Positions 37,315 to 46,302 of a stretch of DNA of 51,218 nt are shown here, in pieces. Numbering within the stretch: the stretch's first letter is position 1; every line of letters begins with the position of its first letter. The stretch spans positions 1 to 51,218 of the forward strand of contig JAICLU010000002.1 in assembly GCA_025925195.1 (NCBI GenBank), written 5' to 3'. The notes beneath the pieces were generated by a model that did no database searches, had not been told where the DNA came from, and saw only the letters and a program-made list of their open reading frames with translations. The DNA is from Thermoleophilia bacterium. GTDB lineage: Bacteria; Actinomycetota; Thermoleophilia; Gaiellales; Gaiellaceae. The position numbers and the translations under genes were made by a program.

Positions 37315-39102
37315 ATGCCGGGTCATCGCTGGGGACCTGTCGAAGAGCCGCCGGAGCGCCCGGCCGACCCCGCGGTGCGCAGGGCGAATCTGCGCCGCGT
37401 GGTCGCGTTGTTCCGGCCGTACGGCGCCCGGCTCAGCGGCCTGCTCTCGCTGATCGTGGTCTCGGCCGCGCTCGGCGTCGTGCCGGCGTTCCTGCTGCGC
37501 GGCGTGATCGAGGCGATCCAGCACCGCGAGTCGCACAAGCTGTCGTGGTTCGCCGGCGGGATGATCGCGATCGCGATCGTCAGCGGCATCCTCGGCGTCC
37601 TCCAGACGCTGCTCTCGAACCAGGTCGGCCAGCGGGTGATGCACGACCTCCGCACGAAGGTGTTCCGCCACCTGCAGCGGCTCTCGCTGGCGTTCTTCAC
37701 CCGCACCCGCACGGGTGAGGTGCAGTCGCGCATCTCGAACGACATCGGCGGCGTGCAGAGCGTCGTCACGAACACCGCCACCTCGATCGCGTCGAACGTC
37801 ACGTCGGTGATCGCAACGATGATCGGCATGCTCGCGCTGAGCTGGCAGCTCGCGCTGTTCGCCTTCGCGCTCATCCCGCTGTTCGTCTTCCTGACCCGTC
37901 GCGTCGGCAACGAGCGCCGGAAGATCGCGAAGACGACGCAGGAGACGCTCGCCGACATCTCCAGCCTCGTCCAGGAGTCGCTCTCGGTCAGCGGCATCCT
38001 GCTCGGCAAGACGATGGGTCGTACGGACGAGCTCGCCGACCGGTTCGACCGCGACTCGCTGCGGCTGTCCGAGCTCGAGGTGCGCCAGCGGATGGCCGGC
38101 CGCTGGGTGATGGCGACGATCCAGACGAGCTTCTCGATCATGCCGGCCGCGATCTACTGGTTCGGCGGGCTGACGCACGTCGTCTCGATCGCGACGATCA
38201 TCGCGTTCACGACGCTGCAGACGCGGCTGTTCTTTCCCGTCGGATCGCTGCTCGGCGTCAGCCTCGACGTGCAGACGTCGCTCGCGCTCTTCGACCGGAT
38301 CTTCGAGTACCTCGACGAGCGCGTCGACATCGACGAGCAGCCCGACGCGCGGTCGACCGCGGTTGCCGGGGACGTCGTCTTCGACGGCGTCTGGTTCCGC
38401 TACGGCACTGAATGGACGCTGCGCGACGTCTCGTTCGTCGTGCCGGAGGGGACGACGACGGCTCTCGTCGGAGAGACGGGCTCGGGCAAGACGACGCTCG
38501 CGTACCTCGCTGCTCGCCTGTACGACGTGGAGCGCGGCAGCGTGTCGATCGGCGTAGTCGACGTGCGCGACCTCTCATTCCGCGCGCTGGCGAGCCTCGT
38601 CGGCGTCGTCTCGCAGGAGACGTATCTCTTCCATGCCTCCGTGCGCGAGAACCTGCGCTTCGCGAAGCCCGACGCGACCGACGTCGAGATCGAGCGCGCC
38701 GCGGCGGCCGCGCGCATCCACCACGTGATCGCCGCGCTCCCCGAGGGCTACGACACCGTCGTCGGCGAGCGCGGCTATCGCTTCTCGGGCGGCGAGAAGC
38801 AGCGGATCGCGATCGCCCGCACCGTGCTCCGGAACCCGCCGATCCTCGTGCTCGACGAGGCGACGAGCTCGCTCGACACCGAGACGGAGCGGCTTGTGCA
38901 GGAGGCGCTCGACGGGCTCTCCGCCGGGCGGACGACGATCGCGATCGCGCACAGGCTCTCGACCGTCCGCGACGCCGACCAGATCGTCGTCCTCGACCAC
39001 GGCGAGGTGGTCGAGCGCGGGACGCACGACGAGCTGATCGTCGCCGGGGGGCGTTACACGACGCTCGCCGCGCGCGACGCGGACGCGATGCTCGTTGACT
39101 GA
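37315..39102 (+). CDS. ABC exporter, fused membrane and ATPase domains
   Basis: A 595-aa type IV exporter half-transporter. Six membrane helices occupy about residues 40-320. The nucleotide-binding domain has Walker A GETGSGKTTLAY, the Q loop VVSQETYLF, signature FSGGEKQRIAIA, Walker B ILVLDEATSSLD and the H loop IAHRLSTV. The conserved Glu after Walker B is present, so it should be ATP-hydrolysing and dimeric. The family includes lipid and drug exporters (MsbA/BmrA-like). It is divergent from the moaDE fusion and ends at an operator-like palindrome. Confidence 0.92.
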   Translation: MPGHRWGPVEEPPERPADPAVRRANLRRVVALFRPYGARLSGLLSLIVVSAALGVVPAFLLRGVIEAIQHRESHKLSWFAGGMIAIAIVSGILGVLQTLLSNQVGQRVMHDLRTKVFRHLQRLSLAFFTRTRTGEVQSRISNDIGGVQSVVTNTATSIASNVTSVIATMIGMLALSWQLALFAFALIPLFVFLTRRVGNERRKIAKTTQETLADISSLVQESLSVSGILLGKTMGRTDELADRFDRDSLRLSELEVRQRMAGRWVMATIQTSFSIMPAAIYWFGGLTHVVSIATIIAFTTLQTRLFFPVGSLLGVSLDVQTSLALFDRIFEYLDERVDIDEQPDARSTAVAGDVVFDGVWFRYGTEWTLRDVSFVVPEGTTTALVGETGSGKTTLAYLAARLYDVERGSVSIGVVDVRDLSFRALASLVGVVSQETYLFHASVRENLRFAKPDATDVEIERAAAAARIHHVIAALPEGYDTVVGERGYRFSGGEKQRIAIARTVLRNPPILVLDEATSSLDTETERLVQEALDGLSAGRTTIAIAHRLSTVRDADQIVVLDHGEVVERGTHDELIVAGGRYTTLAARDADAMLVD

Positions 39103-39112
39103 TCGTTCAGTC
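39097..39112. promoter_or_regulatory. TetR-like operator palindrome at the end of the ABC gene
   Basis: GACTGA-TCGT-TCAGTC is a perfect 6+6 inverted repeat spaced like TetR-family operators. A related half-site, GATTCAGTCG, follows at about 39127-39136. It lies 118 nt before the first sedolisin start, where a repressor could act. No TetR gene is nearby. Confidence 0.35.
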
Positions 39113-39167
39113 GCTTTTTGACCGACGATTCAGTCGAACATTCGTCGAGCGATTCCCGTTTCGGGAG

Positions 39168-39201
39168 GAAATGGGACGGCAAAGAAGGGCCGTCTCATTT
39201 C
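39168..39201 (+). terminator. Hairpin between ABC exporter and sedolisin genes
   Basis: GAAATGGGACGGC (39168-39180) pairs with GCCGTCTCATTTC (39189-39201) with a single G-T wobble and an 8-nt loop. It may terminate the ABC transcript or form part of the sedolisin leader. A short T-containing stretch follows but no T-run. Confidence 0.45.
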
Positions 39202-39229
39202 ATCCTTCGATCCCCCAGGGAGGGACTCG

Positions 39230-41626
39230 ATGCCAGCAGGTCTCCGTCGCCCATGGCACCGGCGCGCACAGCTCGCGCTCGCGGCCATGGGCGTCCTCGC
39301 ACTGGTCGGAGCGGCCGGCCAGGCCCGCGCCGGCGGCGCCACGTCGCCGGTCGCCAGCGCCGCCGTCCGCAACCTCGGACTCGCGACGCTCGTCGGTCCG
39401 GTCCCGGCCTCGCAGCCGCTGACCGTCGGCGTGTACCTGAAGAACCCGAACCAGGCCGCCGAAGATGCGTACGCGAAGCAGCTCTACGACCCGGCAAGCG
39501 CGAACTACCAGAACTTCCTCGACCCGGACACGTTCAACAGCGAGTTCGGCGTGCCCGCCGCGACGACCGACGCCGCGACCGCGTGGCTCTCGGGCGCAGG
39601 GCTGGCCGTCAGCCGGCCCGAGGGCGCGACGAACTACCTGCTCGCGACCGGCACGGCCGGTCAGATCGAGTCGGCGTTCGGCACGCAGCTCAACCGGTAC
39701 ACCGCCAACGGGCGCGCGTTCTACGCGAACGCGACCGTGCCGTCGGCCCCGAGCTCGCTCGGCGTCGGGCACGTGCTCGGGCTGAACGACGTGAACCAGC
39801 TGTTCACGCCGCGCGTGGCCGCGACCGGAACGTCAACGACGTCCGTCGCCGGCATTCCGACGAACGGCTCGACGCCGAAGACCGGGCTGCTCAGCCCGCA
39901 GGACCTGTGGTCGATCTACGACCTGCCGTCCACGAACCGCGGCGCCGGCCAGTCGATGGCGATCTTCGGCTGGGGCGTCACCGACCCGGTCGTCCCCGAC
40001 CTGCGCTCGTTCGAGGCGGAGTGGGGGCTGCCCGGCGTGCCGGTGACGGTGAAGATGTACGGCGACACGTCGACACCCGACACGAGTGGCGACGGCGCCA
40101 CCGGCGAGTGGGAGCTCGACACGCAGGCGTCGACCGGCATGGCGCCCGACGTCGTCTCCGAGACGCTCTACTTCGCACACCACAACTCCGAGACCGATTC
40201 GCTCGCGGCGTTCGTCGGTTGGGCGAACGACAAGAAGGGCCCGCTGCAGGGGAGCGCGTCGTTCGGCGAGTGCGAGAACGTCGGCAACGCGAACGCGGTG
40301 CTGACCGACGGGATGGAAGTGCCCGGAGACGCGATCCTCGAGCAGGCGGCGGTCGAGGGACGCACGCTCTTCGCGTCGACCGGCGACACGGGATCGTCGT
40401 GCCCGATCGCGCCCGAGAGCACGAACGGGCTCGCGACGCAGGGCTACCCGGGTCTCGAGTGGCCGTCGGTGAGCCCGTGGGCGGTCGCCGTCGGCGGCAC
40501 CGTGCTGCAGGGTGACGGGGACACGCCGGAGAAGCGCTTCGCCGAGTCGGCGTGGGCGTACACCGGCGGCGGCAACTCGACCGGCGAGGCAGCCGGCAGC
40601 TACCAGCAGGGCGTCGCTCCGACGAGCTGCATCTTCGATCCGGACGGCAATCCATACGTCCCGGTCCTCGGCGCGGCCGCGCCGCTCTGCCGCTCGACGC
40701 CGGATGTCGCCTCGATCTCCGGCGACGTCGCAACCGGCAACGGCCTGTCGATCACGAACGACAGCGGCTCGGACGAGCAGGGCGCAGGGACGAGCCTCTC
40801 GTCGCCGCTCTGGCTCGGCTTCTGGACACGCATTCAGGCTGCCGCGAAGGGCAAGGGACTCGGATTTGCCAACTACTCGATCTACAAGCTGGCGAAGTCG
40901 TCCGGCGGCCGCGACTTCTACGACATCACGATCGGCGACAACCAGCCGTATCCCGCGAAGCCCGGCTACGACAACGCGAGCGGCTGGGGCACGCCGGAGG
41001 TCACGCAGATCATGCAGGACCTGACGGGCCGCCTCACGCCGTCGCACGACGTCGCGCCGGCTCCGGTCGTCACGACCGCGACGACGACGTGCTCGCCCGT
41101 CTTCTCCGACGTCGCGGGTGACGACTCGTACTCGGTGGAGGGCCAGTCCCTCGCCGCGCAGGGCACGAGCCCGCAGCTCGACATCACCGGCGGGCAGATG
41201 CAGCTCTCGCCCGACGGACAGACGTTGCGCACGATCATCACGGTGAAGGATCTGTCGACGACGGTGCCGACCGGCGGCGTCGAGAACGACTACAACTTCA
41301 TCTGGACGTTCGGCGGCACGCAGTACTTCACGCAGCTCGCGGTCGAGCCGGGTGGCGTCGTCAATGCGTACGACGGCCAGCTCGTGCATCTCTCGCTCGA
41401 GAGCCGCTACCAGCAGCTGCACGTCGACACCGGTGTGCTCACACCGGGGCCGAACGGGACGGTCGAGGTCGACGTCCCGCTCGCGAACGTGCCGGGCATC
41501 GTCGCGGGCTCGGAGCTCGTGCGTCCGTCCGCCGCGTCGTACGTGCGTGAGGGGCTGCTCGCCGCCCCGCTCGAGCCGGTCGACTCGGCCGGCCCGACCG
41601 ACGACTACCTCGTCGGGGGGTGCTGA
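39230..41626 (+). CDS. Secreted sedolisin (S53) protease with propeptide and C-terminal beta domain
   Basis: A 798-aa serine-carboxyl peptidase, active at low pH as known for the family. A signal peptide covers about residues 1-33 and a pro-kumamolisin region about 45-195. The catalytic triad is Glu293 and Asp297 (EWELD, four apart), and Ser522 in GAGTSLSSP; Asp386 in STGDTG forms the oxyanion site. The calcium site residues are in DFYDITIGDN and the final PGYDNASGWG. Residues 600-798 add a beta-rich domain with no catalytic motif. GAGGGA precedes ATG 39230. A second sedolisin starts 2 nt downstream. Confidence 0.93.
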   Translation: MPAGLRRPWHRRAQLALAAMGVLALVGAAGQARAGGATSPVASAAVRNLGLATLVGPVPASQPLTVGVYLKNPNQAAEDAYAKQLYDPASANYQNFLDPDTFNSEFGVPAATTDAATAWLSGAGLAVSRPEGATNYLLATGTAGQIESAFGTQLNRYTANGRAFYANATVPSAPSSLGVGHVLGLNDVNQLFTPRVAATGTSTTSVAGIPTNGSTPKTGLLSPQDLWSIYDLPSTNRGAGQSMAIFGWGVTDPVVPDLRSFEAEWGLPGVPVTVKMYGDTSTPDTSGDGATGEWELDTQASTGMAPDVVSETLYFAHHNSETDSLAAFVGWANDKKGPLQGSASFGECENVGNANAVLTDGMEVPGDAILEQAAVEGRTLFASTGDTGSSCPIAPESTNGLATQGYPGLEWPSVSPWAVAVGGTVLQGDGDTPEKRFAESAWAYTGGGNSTGEAAGSYQQGVAPTSCIFDPDGNPYVPVLGAAAPLCRSTPDVASISGDVATGNGLSITNDSGSDEQGAGTSLSSPLWLGFWTRIQAAAKGKGLGFANYSIYKLAKSSGGRDFYDITIGDNQPYPAKPGYDNASGWGTPEVTQIMQDLTGRLTPSHDVAPAPVVTTATTTCSPVFSDVAGDDSYSVEGQSLAAQGTSPQLDITGGQMQLSPDGQTLRTIITVKDLSTTVPTGGVENDYNFIWTFGGTQYFTQLAVEPGGVVNAYDGQLVHLSLESRYQQLHVDTGVLTPGPNGTVEVDVPLANVPGIVAGSELVRPSAASYVREGLLAAPLEPVDSAGPTDDYLVGGC

Positions 41627-41628
41627 CG

Positions 41629-42849
41629 ATGAAGAAGCTCGCCGTCTTCGCAGCCCTGGCTGCGATCGCCGCCGGTGTCGCCGCGTCTGCGGGCGACGCC
41701 GGCGGCCCCGTCCTCCAGCCGTTCTGCACGGTGGGGCCGATCCGCTGCATGTCGTCGCTCCGCCTCGACCTGCCGATCGTCGCGCAGGCGACGGCGGCGC
41801 ACAGCGGGCTCGGCGCCCACGACCTGCAGCAGGCGTACAACCTGGTGTCCGCCGCCGCGACGCGCGGCGGCACGCAGACGGTCGCGCTCGTCGACGCGTA
41901 CGACGACCCGACGATCGAGTCGGACCTCGCGACGTACCGGGCGTACTACGGCCTGCCGCCGTGCACGACCGCGAACGGCTGCTTCAGGAAGGTGAACCAG
42001 GACGGCGAGCAGGGCAACTACCCGCTCGCGAACCCGGACTGGGACCCGGAGATCGCACTCGACACGGAAATGGTGTCGGCGATCTGCCCGCTCTGTCGCA
42101 TCCTGCTCGTCGAGGCGAACTCGGCCGATGAGACGACGGTCATGTCCAACCCGGTACAGCACTCCGATCTCGGAGCCTCGGTCGACACGGCGGTCAACCT
42201 CGGCGCGACCGAGGTCTCGAACAGCTACGGCAGCGCGGGCCCGGAGCCGGACCAGACGTTCTGGGACCACTACTACGACCATCCCGGCGTCGCGATCACC
42301 GCGAGCTCGGGCGACGAGGACTACGGGACGATCTGGCCCGCCGCCTCGCCGTACGTCACCGCCGTCGGCGGCACGGAGCTCGTCGCCGCCCCGGCGACGG
42401 CGCGCGGGTGGAGCGAGAGCGTCTGGGGCAGCGCCCTGCCGGGGACGCTGCCGAACGAGGCGCAGGGCGGCGGCAGCGGCTGCTCGCTCTGGGAGCCGAA
42501 GCCGGCGTGGCAGCACGACGCCGGCTGCTCGGGCCGCACGGTCGCCGACGTGTCGGCGGTCGCGGACAACGTCGCGATCTACGACTCGTCGCTCGAGATC
42601 GGCGGCTGGGGCGTCGTCGCAGGGACGAGCGTCAGCTCGCCGATCATCGCGAGCGTGTATGCGCTCGCCGGCAACGCGAAGTCGGTCGTCTACGGCTCGT
42701 ATCCGTACGGCCACACGAGCCACCTCAACGACGTCGTCGAGGGCTCGAACTTCACGCCGTCGTCCGTGTGCGGGTATCTCTGCACGGCCGAGCCGGGGTA
42801 CGACGGGCCGACCGGCAACGGCACGCCGAACGGCATCGGCGGGTTCTAG
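41629..42849 (+). CDS. Secreted sedolisin (S53) protease, short form without propeptide
   Basis: The 406-aa protein starts at ATG 41629, 2 nt after the first sedolisin gene. A signal peptide covers about residues 1-25. The triad is Glu141 and Asp145 (PEIALDTEM), and Ser334 in VVAGTSVSSP; Asp229 in SSGDEDYG is the oxyanion residue. The calcium site is kept in LNDVVEG and PGYDGPTGNG. No pro-kumamolisin domain is visible, although the catalytic residues are present. It could use the propeptide of its neighbour or fold unaided. Many Cys (about 9) suggest disulfides. A hairpin follows the stop. Confidence 0.88.
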   Translation: MKKLAVFAALAAIAAGVAASAGDAGGPVLQPFCTVGPIRCMSSLRLDLPIVAQATAAHSGLGAHDLQQAYNLVSAAATRGGTQTVALVDAYDDPTIESDLATYRAYYGLPPCTTANGCFRKVNQDGEQGNYPLANPDWDPEIALDTEMVSAICPLCRILLVEANSADETTVMSNPVQHSDLGASVDTAVNLGATEVSNSYGSAGPEPDQTFWDHYYDHPGVAITASSGDEDYGTIWPAASPYVTAVGGTELVAAPATARGWSESVWGSALPGTLPNEAQGGGSGCSLWEPKPAWQHDAGCSGRTVADVSAVADNVAIYDSSLEIGGWGVVAGTSVSSPIIASVYALAGNAKSVVYGSYPYGHTSHLNDVVEGSNFTPSSVCGYLCTAEPGYDGPTGNGTPNGIGGF

Positions 42850-42854
42850 GCGAG

Positions 42855-42884
42855 CGGAGGGGTCGCGTGCGCGCGGCCCCTCCG
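42855..42884 (+). terminator. Terminator-like hairpin after the second sedolisin
   Basis: CGGAGGGG (42855-42862) pairs with CCCCTCCG (42877-42884); an inner CGCG pair can extend the stem. It begins 6 nt after the stop codon. No T-run follows. Confidence 0.45.
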
Positions 42885-42893
42885 TCACCACCG

Positions 42894-42899
42894 TACGAT
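42894..42899 (+). promoter_or_regulatory. -10 box (TACGAT) of the mutase gene, leaderless
   Basis: TACGAT ends 7 nt before GTG 42907, just after the sedolisin hairpin, and no Shine-Dalgarno sequence is present. Confidence 0.45.
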
Positions 42900-42906
42900 T
42901 GGCCGC

Positions 42907-44451
42907 GTGGATCCGAAGCCCGTCTACACCGCGGCCGACGCGCCGCGCGAGCTCGAGGCGCCGGGCGAGTATCCGTTCACACGCGGGCCGTACCGCGACA
43001 TGTATCGCGGCCGGCCGTGGACGATCCGCCAGTACGCGGGGTTTGCTTCGGCCGAGGAGTCCAACGAGCGCTACCGGTACCTGCTGGCGGCGGGGCAGAC
43101 GGGCCTGTCGATCGCGTTCGACCTGCCCACGCAGCTCGGCTACGACTCGGACGACCCGCGCGCGCTCGGCGAGGTCGGCCGCACCGGCGTCGCGATCGAC
43201 TCGCTCGCCGACATGCGCGTCCTGCTCGACGGCATCCCGCTCGACACCGTGTCGACGTCGATGACGATCAACGCGCCGGCGTCGTTGCTCCTGCTGCTGT
43301 ACGAGCTCGTCGCCGAGGAGCAGGGCGTCGCGTCGGCCGAGTTGCGCGGCACGGTGCAGAACGACATCCTCAAGGAGTACGTCGCGCGCGGGAACTACAT
43401 CTTCCCGCCGCGGCCCTCGATGCGCCTGACGACGGATCTGTTCGCCTATTGCGCCGAGCGGATCCCGAGGTGGAACACGATCTCGATTTCCGGGTACCAC
43501 ATCCGCGAGGCGGGGTCTTCGGCGGTGCAGGAGCTCGCGTTCACGCTCGCGAACGGCATCGCGTACTGCGCGGCGGCCGTCGAGGCCGGGTTGTCGCCCG
43601 ACGAGTTCGGGACGCGTCTCTCCTTCTTCTTCAACGCGCACAACGACTTCTTCGTCGAGGTGGCGAAGTTCCGCGCGGCGCGGCGCCTCTGGGCGCGGAT
43701 CATGAAGGAGCGGTTCGGCGCGACGAACCCGAAGGCGCTCGCTCTGCGCTTTCACGCACAGACGGGCGGCTCGACGCTCACGGCGCAGCAGCCTGAGAAC
43801 AACATCGTCCGGGTTGCGATCCAGGCGTTCGCCGCAGTCTGCGGCGGCACGCAGTCGTTGCACACGAACGGCTTCGACGAGGCGCTTGCGCTGCCGACGC
43901 AGCACTCGGCGACGCTCGCGCTGCGCACGCAGCAGGTGCTCGCGGCGGAGGCGGGCGCGACGAACACGGCCGACCCGCTCGGCGGCTCGTACTACGTCGA
44001 GGCCCTGACCGACGAGCTCGAGGCCGGCGCATGGGAGCTGATCGGCCGCGTCGACGAGCTCGGTGGGGCCGTCGCGGCGATCGAGGCCGGCTTCGTCCAG
44101 GAGGAGATCGAGCAGTCGGCCTTCGAGTGGCAGCAGCAGGTCGAGCACGGCGAGCGCGTGATCGTCGGCGTCAACAAGTACGCGGAGGACGCCGCGGAGC
44201 GCGTCGAGCTGCACCGCATCGACCCCGCCGCCGAGCGGCGCCAGCTCGAGCGAACTGCGCGTGTCCGCGCCGAGCGCGACGCTGATGCCGCGGCCGCGGC
44301 TCTCGACGCCGTCCGCGAGGCCGCCCGCGTCGAGACGAATCTCCTGCCGCCGATGCGCGGGGCCCTGCGGGCTCTCTGCACGGTCGGCGAGATCTGCGAG
44401 GTTCTGCGGGCGGAATGGGGCATGTACGACCAGGTTCGACTCCGCCCGTAG
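42907..44451 (+). CDS. Acyl-CoA mutase large subunit (methylmalonyl-CoA mutase type), B12 domain absent
   Basis: The 514-aa protein is the TIM-barrel catalytic part of a cobalamin-dependent acyl-CoA mutase. Seen are [76 protein letters not shown] and [18 protein letters not shown]. The ends at HRIDP and ETNLLPP are normal for a separate large subunit. The DxHxxG cobalamin-binding domain is absent, so a small subunit must be encoded elsewhere. Methylmalonyl-, isobutyryl- and ethylmalonyl-CoA mutases share these motifs and I cannot choose. GTG 42907 has a TACGAT box. Confidence 0.88.
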   Translation: MDPKPVYTAADAPRELEAPGEYPFTRGPYRDMYRGRPWTIRQYAGFASAEESNERYRYLLAAGQTGLSIAFDLPTQLGYDSDDPRALGEVGRTGVAIDSLADMRVLLDGIPLDTVSTSMTINAPASLLLLLYELVAEEQGVASAELRGTVQNDILKEYVARGNYIFPPRPSMRLTTDLFAYCAERIPRWNTISISGYHIREAGSSAVQELAFTLANGIAYCAAAVEAGLSPDEFGTRLSFFFNAHNDFFVEVAKFRAARRLWARIMKERFGATNPKALALRFHAQTGGSTLTAQQPENNIVRVAIQAFAAVCGGTQSLHTNGFDEALALPTQHSATLALRTQQVLAAEAGATNTADPLGGSYYVEALTDELEAGAWELIGRVDELGGAVAAIEAGFVQEEIEQSAFEWQQQVEHGERVIVGVNKYAEDAAERVELHRIDPAAERRQLERTARVRAERDADAAAAALDAVREAARVETNLLPPMRGALRALCTVGEICEVLRAEWGMYDQVRLRP

Positions 44452-44497
44452 CCGGGTAGCGGACCACCGTCGTCAGTCCGCAACAGGGGGAGGACCC

Positions 44498-45649
44498 ATG
44501 CAGAGGAAGACCGCGCTGATGGCGCTGCTGATCGCTGCGCTGACGCTCGTGGCGGTGCAGTCGAGCTCGGCGAAGCCGAAGCCGAAGCACCCGAAGCCGC
44601 ACCACCCGAAATTGAAGACGGCGGCGCCGCCGGTGAAGCACTTCTTCGTGATCATGCTCGAGAACCACTCGAAGTCGAGCGTGCTCGGCGACGCAAACGC
44701 GCCGTACATGAACCAGCTCGCTCAGACCGGGGCGGTCGCCGCCAACTACTTCGGCGTCACGCACCCGAGCGAGCCGAATTACGTCGCGGCGATCTCCGGC
44801 TCCAACTGGTTCGTCAACGACGACAATCCGGCGAACCGGTTCGACCACACGAACATCGTCGACCAGCTCGAGGCGAAGAAGCTGAGCTGGGGCGCATACA
44901 TGGAGTCGATGCCGAGCGTCGGCTTCACCGGCGACTACTGGCCGAGCACGAGCCAGCAGCTCTACGCGTCGAAGCACAACCCGTTCGTGCTCTTCACCGA
45001 CATCCGCAACAACCCGGCGCGGCTCGCCCACGACAAGCCGTACTCCGCGCTGGCGACGGATCTCCAGAAGGAGTCGACGACGCCGAACTTCGTCTGGATC
45101 TCACCGAACCAGTGCCACGACATGCACGGCGGCGTGTACACGACGGTTGCGGCGGACGGCTCGGACGGGACTCCGTGTCCCTACGGCTCGACCAAGGACG
45201 ACGCAAACGACGCAGCGCTGAAGCAGAAGGCGGATGCGTTCGTGAAGGGCGCGGTGACGACGATCGAGGCCAGCCCGGCCTGGAAGGCCGGCAACTCGGC
45301 GATCTTCATCGTCACGGACGAGAACGACTTCACCGGCAACAAGACGACCGACGGCTGGGAGTCGGCGGACGGCTGCTGTGACTCGCCGATCCTGCCGCCC
45401 GGCTACCAGTTCCTCGGCTCGAACGGTCAGCCGGACGGGACCGTGTGGGGTGGGGGCATGTACGGCGGCGGCCTCATCCCGGCCGTCATCGTCACGAGCA
45501 AGGGCAAGAGCGGCGGTTACACGAGCAACGTCTCGTACAACCACTACTCGTTGCTCGCGACGATCGAGTCCGAGTTCGGGCTCGGCTACCTCGGGAACGC
45601 GGCCGACCGGCAGCAGGTGCCGCTGATGACCGAGTTCCTCACGAAGTAG
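44498..45649 (+). CDS. Secreted phosphoesterase-family protein (AcpA/phospholipase C type)
   Basis: The 383-aa precursor starts at ATG 44498 after GGGGGAGGA. A signal peptide (about residues 1-25) is followed by a Lys/Pro/His-rich segment. The family motif FFVIMLENHS is followed by HPSEPNYVAAISG, the metal/nucleophile region of the PF04185-type phosphoesterases (acid phosphatase AcpA and bacterial phospholipase C). IFIVTDENDF and SNVSYNHYSLLATIE carry later conserved Asp/His ligands. A metal-dependent phosphate ester hydrolase acting outside the cell is expected. Five or six Cys in the middle may form disulfides. A strong hairpin follows. Confidence 0.85.
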   Translation: MQRKTALMALLIAALTLVAVQSSSAKPKPKHPKPHHPKLKTAAPPVKHFFVIMLENHSKSSVLGDANAPYMNQLAQTGAVAANYFGVTHPSEPNYVAAISGSNWFVNDDNPANRFDHTNIVDQLEAKKLSWGAYMESMPSVGFTGDYWPSTSQQLYASKHNPFVLFTDIRNNPARLAHDKPYSALATDLQKESTTPNFVWISPNQCHDMHGGVYTTVAADGSDGTPCPYGSTKDDANDAALKQKADAFVKGAVTTIEASPAWKAGNSAIFIVTDENDFTGNKTTDGWESADGCCDSPILPPGYQFLGSNGQPDGTVWGGGMYGGGLIPAVIVTSKGKSGGYTSNVSYNHYSLLATIESEFGLGYLGNAADRQQVPLMTEFLTK

Positions 45650-45657
45650 CGGACATG

Positions 45658-45690
45658 CTCCGGCGCGGGCACTATGCGCCCGCGCCGGAG
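45658..45690. terminator. 13-bp bidirectional terminator hairpin
   Basis: CTCCGGCGCGGGC (45658-45670) pairs perfectly with GCCCGCGCCGGAG (45678-45690) around a 7-nt loop. It follows the phosphoesterase stop and overlaps the end of the convergent small gene 45672-45905, so it could stop both transcripts. Confidence 0.55.
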
Positions 45691-45905
45691 TGGCCGCCGC
45701 GCTGCCGAGCGGCCGCGAGCAGCACCCTCGTCGGCCCGCCGAAGACGTGGTGCTCACCGGCGCCGAGCCAGACGACTGTCTCCTCGCCGAGCACGTAGAC
45801 GAGCGTCTCGTCGTCCGCCGAGACCGCCTCGACCGTGGCGAAACGAGCGTGCATCCGCTCGACCTCCACGCCGTCACGCGCGACGTTCTCGATCACCCGC
45901 GCCAT
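45672..45905 (-). CDS. Small hypothetical protein (77 aa)
   Basis: From ATG 45905 the product reads as a small alpha/beta protein: ARVIENVARDGVEVERMHARF, AVSADDETLVYVLGEETVVWLG, and HHVFGGPTRVLLAAAR. It has no Cys or signal peptide and no recognised family. It follows the cupin gene by 25 nt on the same strand, so it may be the last gene of that ABC-cupin run. The start is weakly supported because no clear ribosome binding site is present. Its end lies within the hairpin at 45658-45690. Confidence 0.5.
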   Translation of the reverse strand: MARVIENVARDGVEVERMHARFATVEAVSADDETLVYVLGEETVVWLGAGEHHVFGGPTRVLLAAARQRGGHSGAGA

Positions 45906-45930
45906 GAACTCAGGCGCCCCGTTCCCACGT

Positions 45931-46302
45931 TCATATGTCGTCGTCGCGGATCCAGACCGTGTCGACCGGAAACGGCGCCCAGTACTCGACGAAGACGAAG
46001 TCCTCCTCGGTGTCGTTCTCGAACCAGTGCACCTCGCGCTCCTCGACGGTCGCCGCCATGCCCGCCGCAAGTCGCCAGGTGTCCTCCCCGGCATGGAACA
46101 GCCCGCTGCCCTCGAGCACGACGAAGACGTGGTCGCAGCCGACGTGGTAGTGCGGCGCCGCCGAGTCCCCGGGGTGGTACCGGATCCGGTCGGCGCGGAG
46201 CCGCGAAGCAGGCACGGGGACGTTCTCGGTGACGAGGTCGAGCCGGTCGCGCGTGTCGCGCGACGACCGCCAGTGCGGCAGCTCGGCTTTCGTGAAGATC
46301 AC
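45931..46302 (-). CDS. Single-domain cupin protein
   Basis: The 123-aa protein is a beta-barrel cupin. The first cupin motif is PGDSAAPHYHVGCDHVFVVLEGSG, read here in parts: His-Tyr-His then His in place of the usual Glu. The second motif region is VEEREVHWFEN. The three His could bind a metal, and the replacement of Glu by His is a visible deviation. GTG 46302 overlaps the stop of the ABC-2 permease gene as GTGA, so it is translationally coupled. The enzymatic or sensing role is unknown. Confidence 0.8.
   Translation of the reverse strand: MIFTKAELPHWRSSRDTRDRLDLVTENVPVPASRLRADRIRYHPGDSAAPHYHVGCDHVFVVLEGSGLFHAGEDTWRLAAGMAATVEEREVHWFENDTEEDFVFVEYWAPFPVDTVWIRDDDI

Noticed and set aside
41605-44214. 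An 869-codon open frame on the minus strand opposite sedolisin and mutase genes
   Set aside because: Same composition bias as other antisense frames; both genes on the plus strand have clear catalytic motifs.
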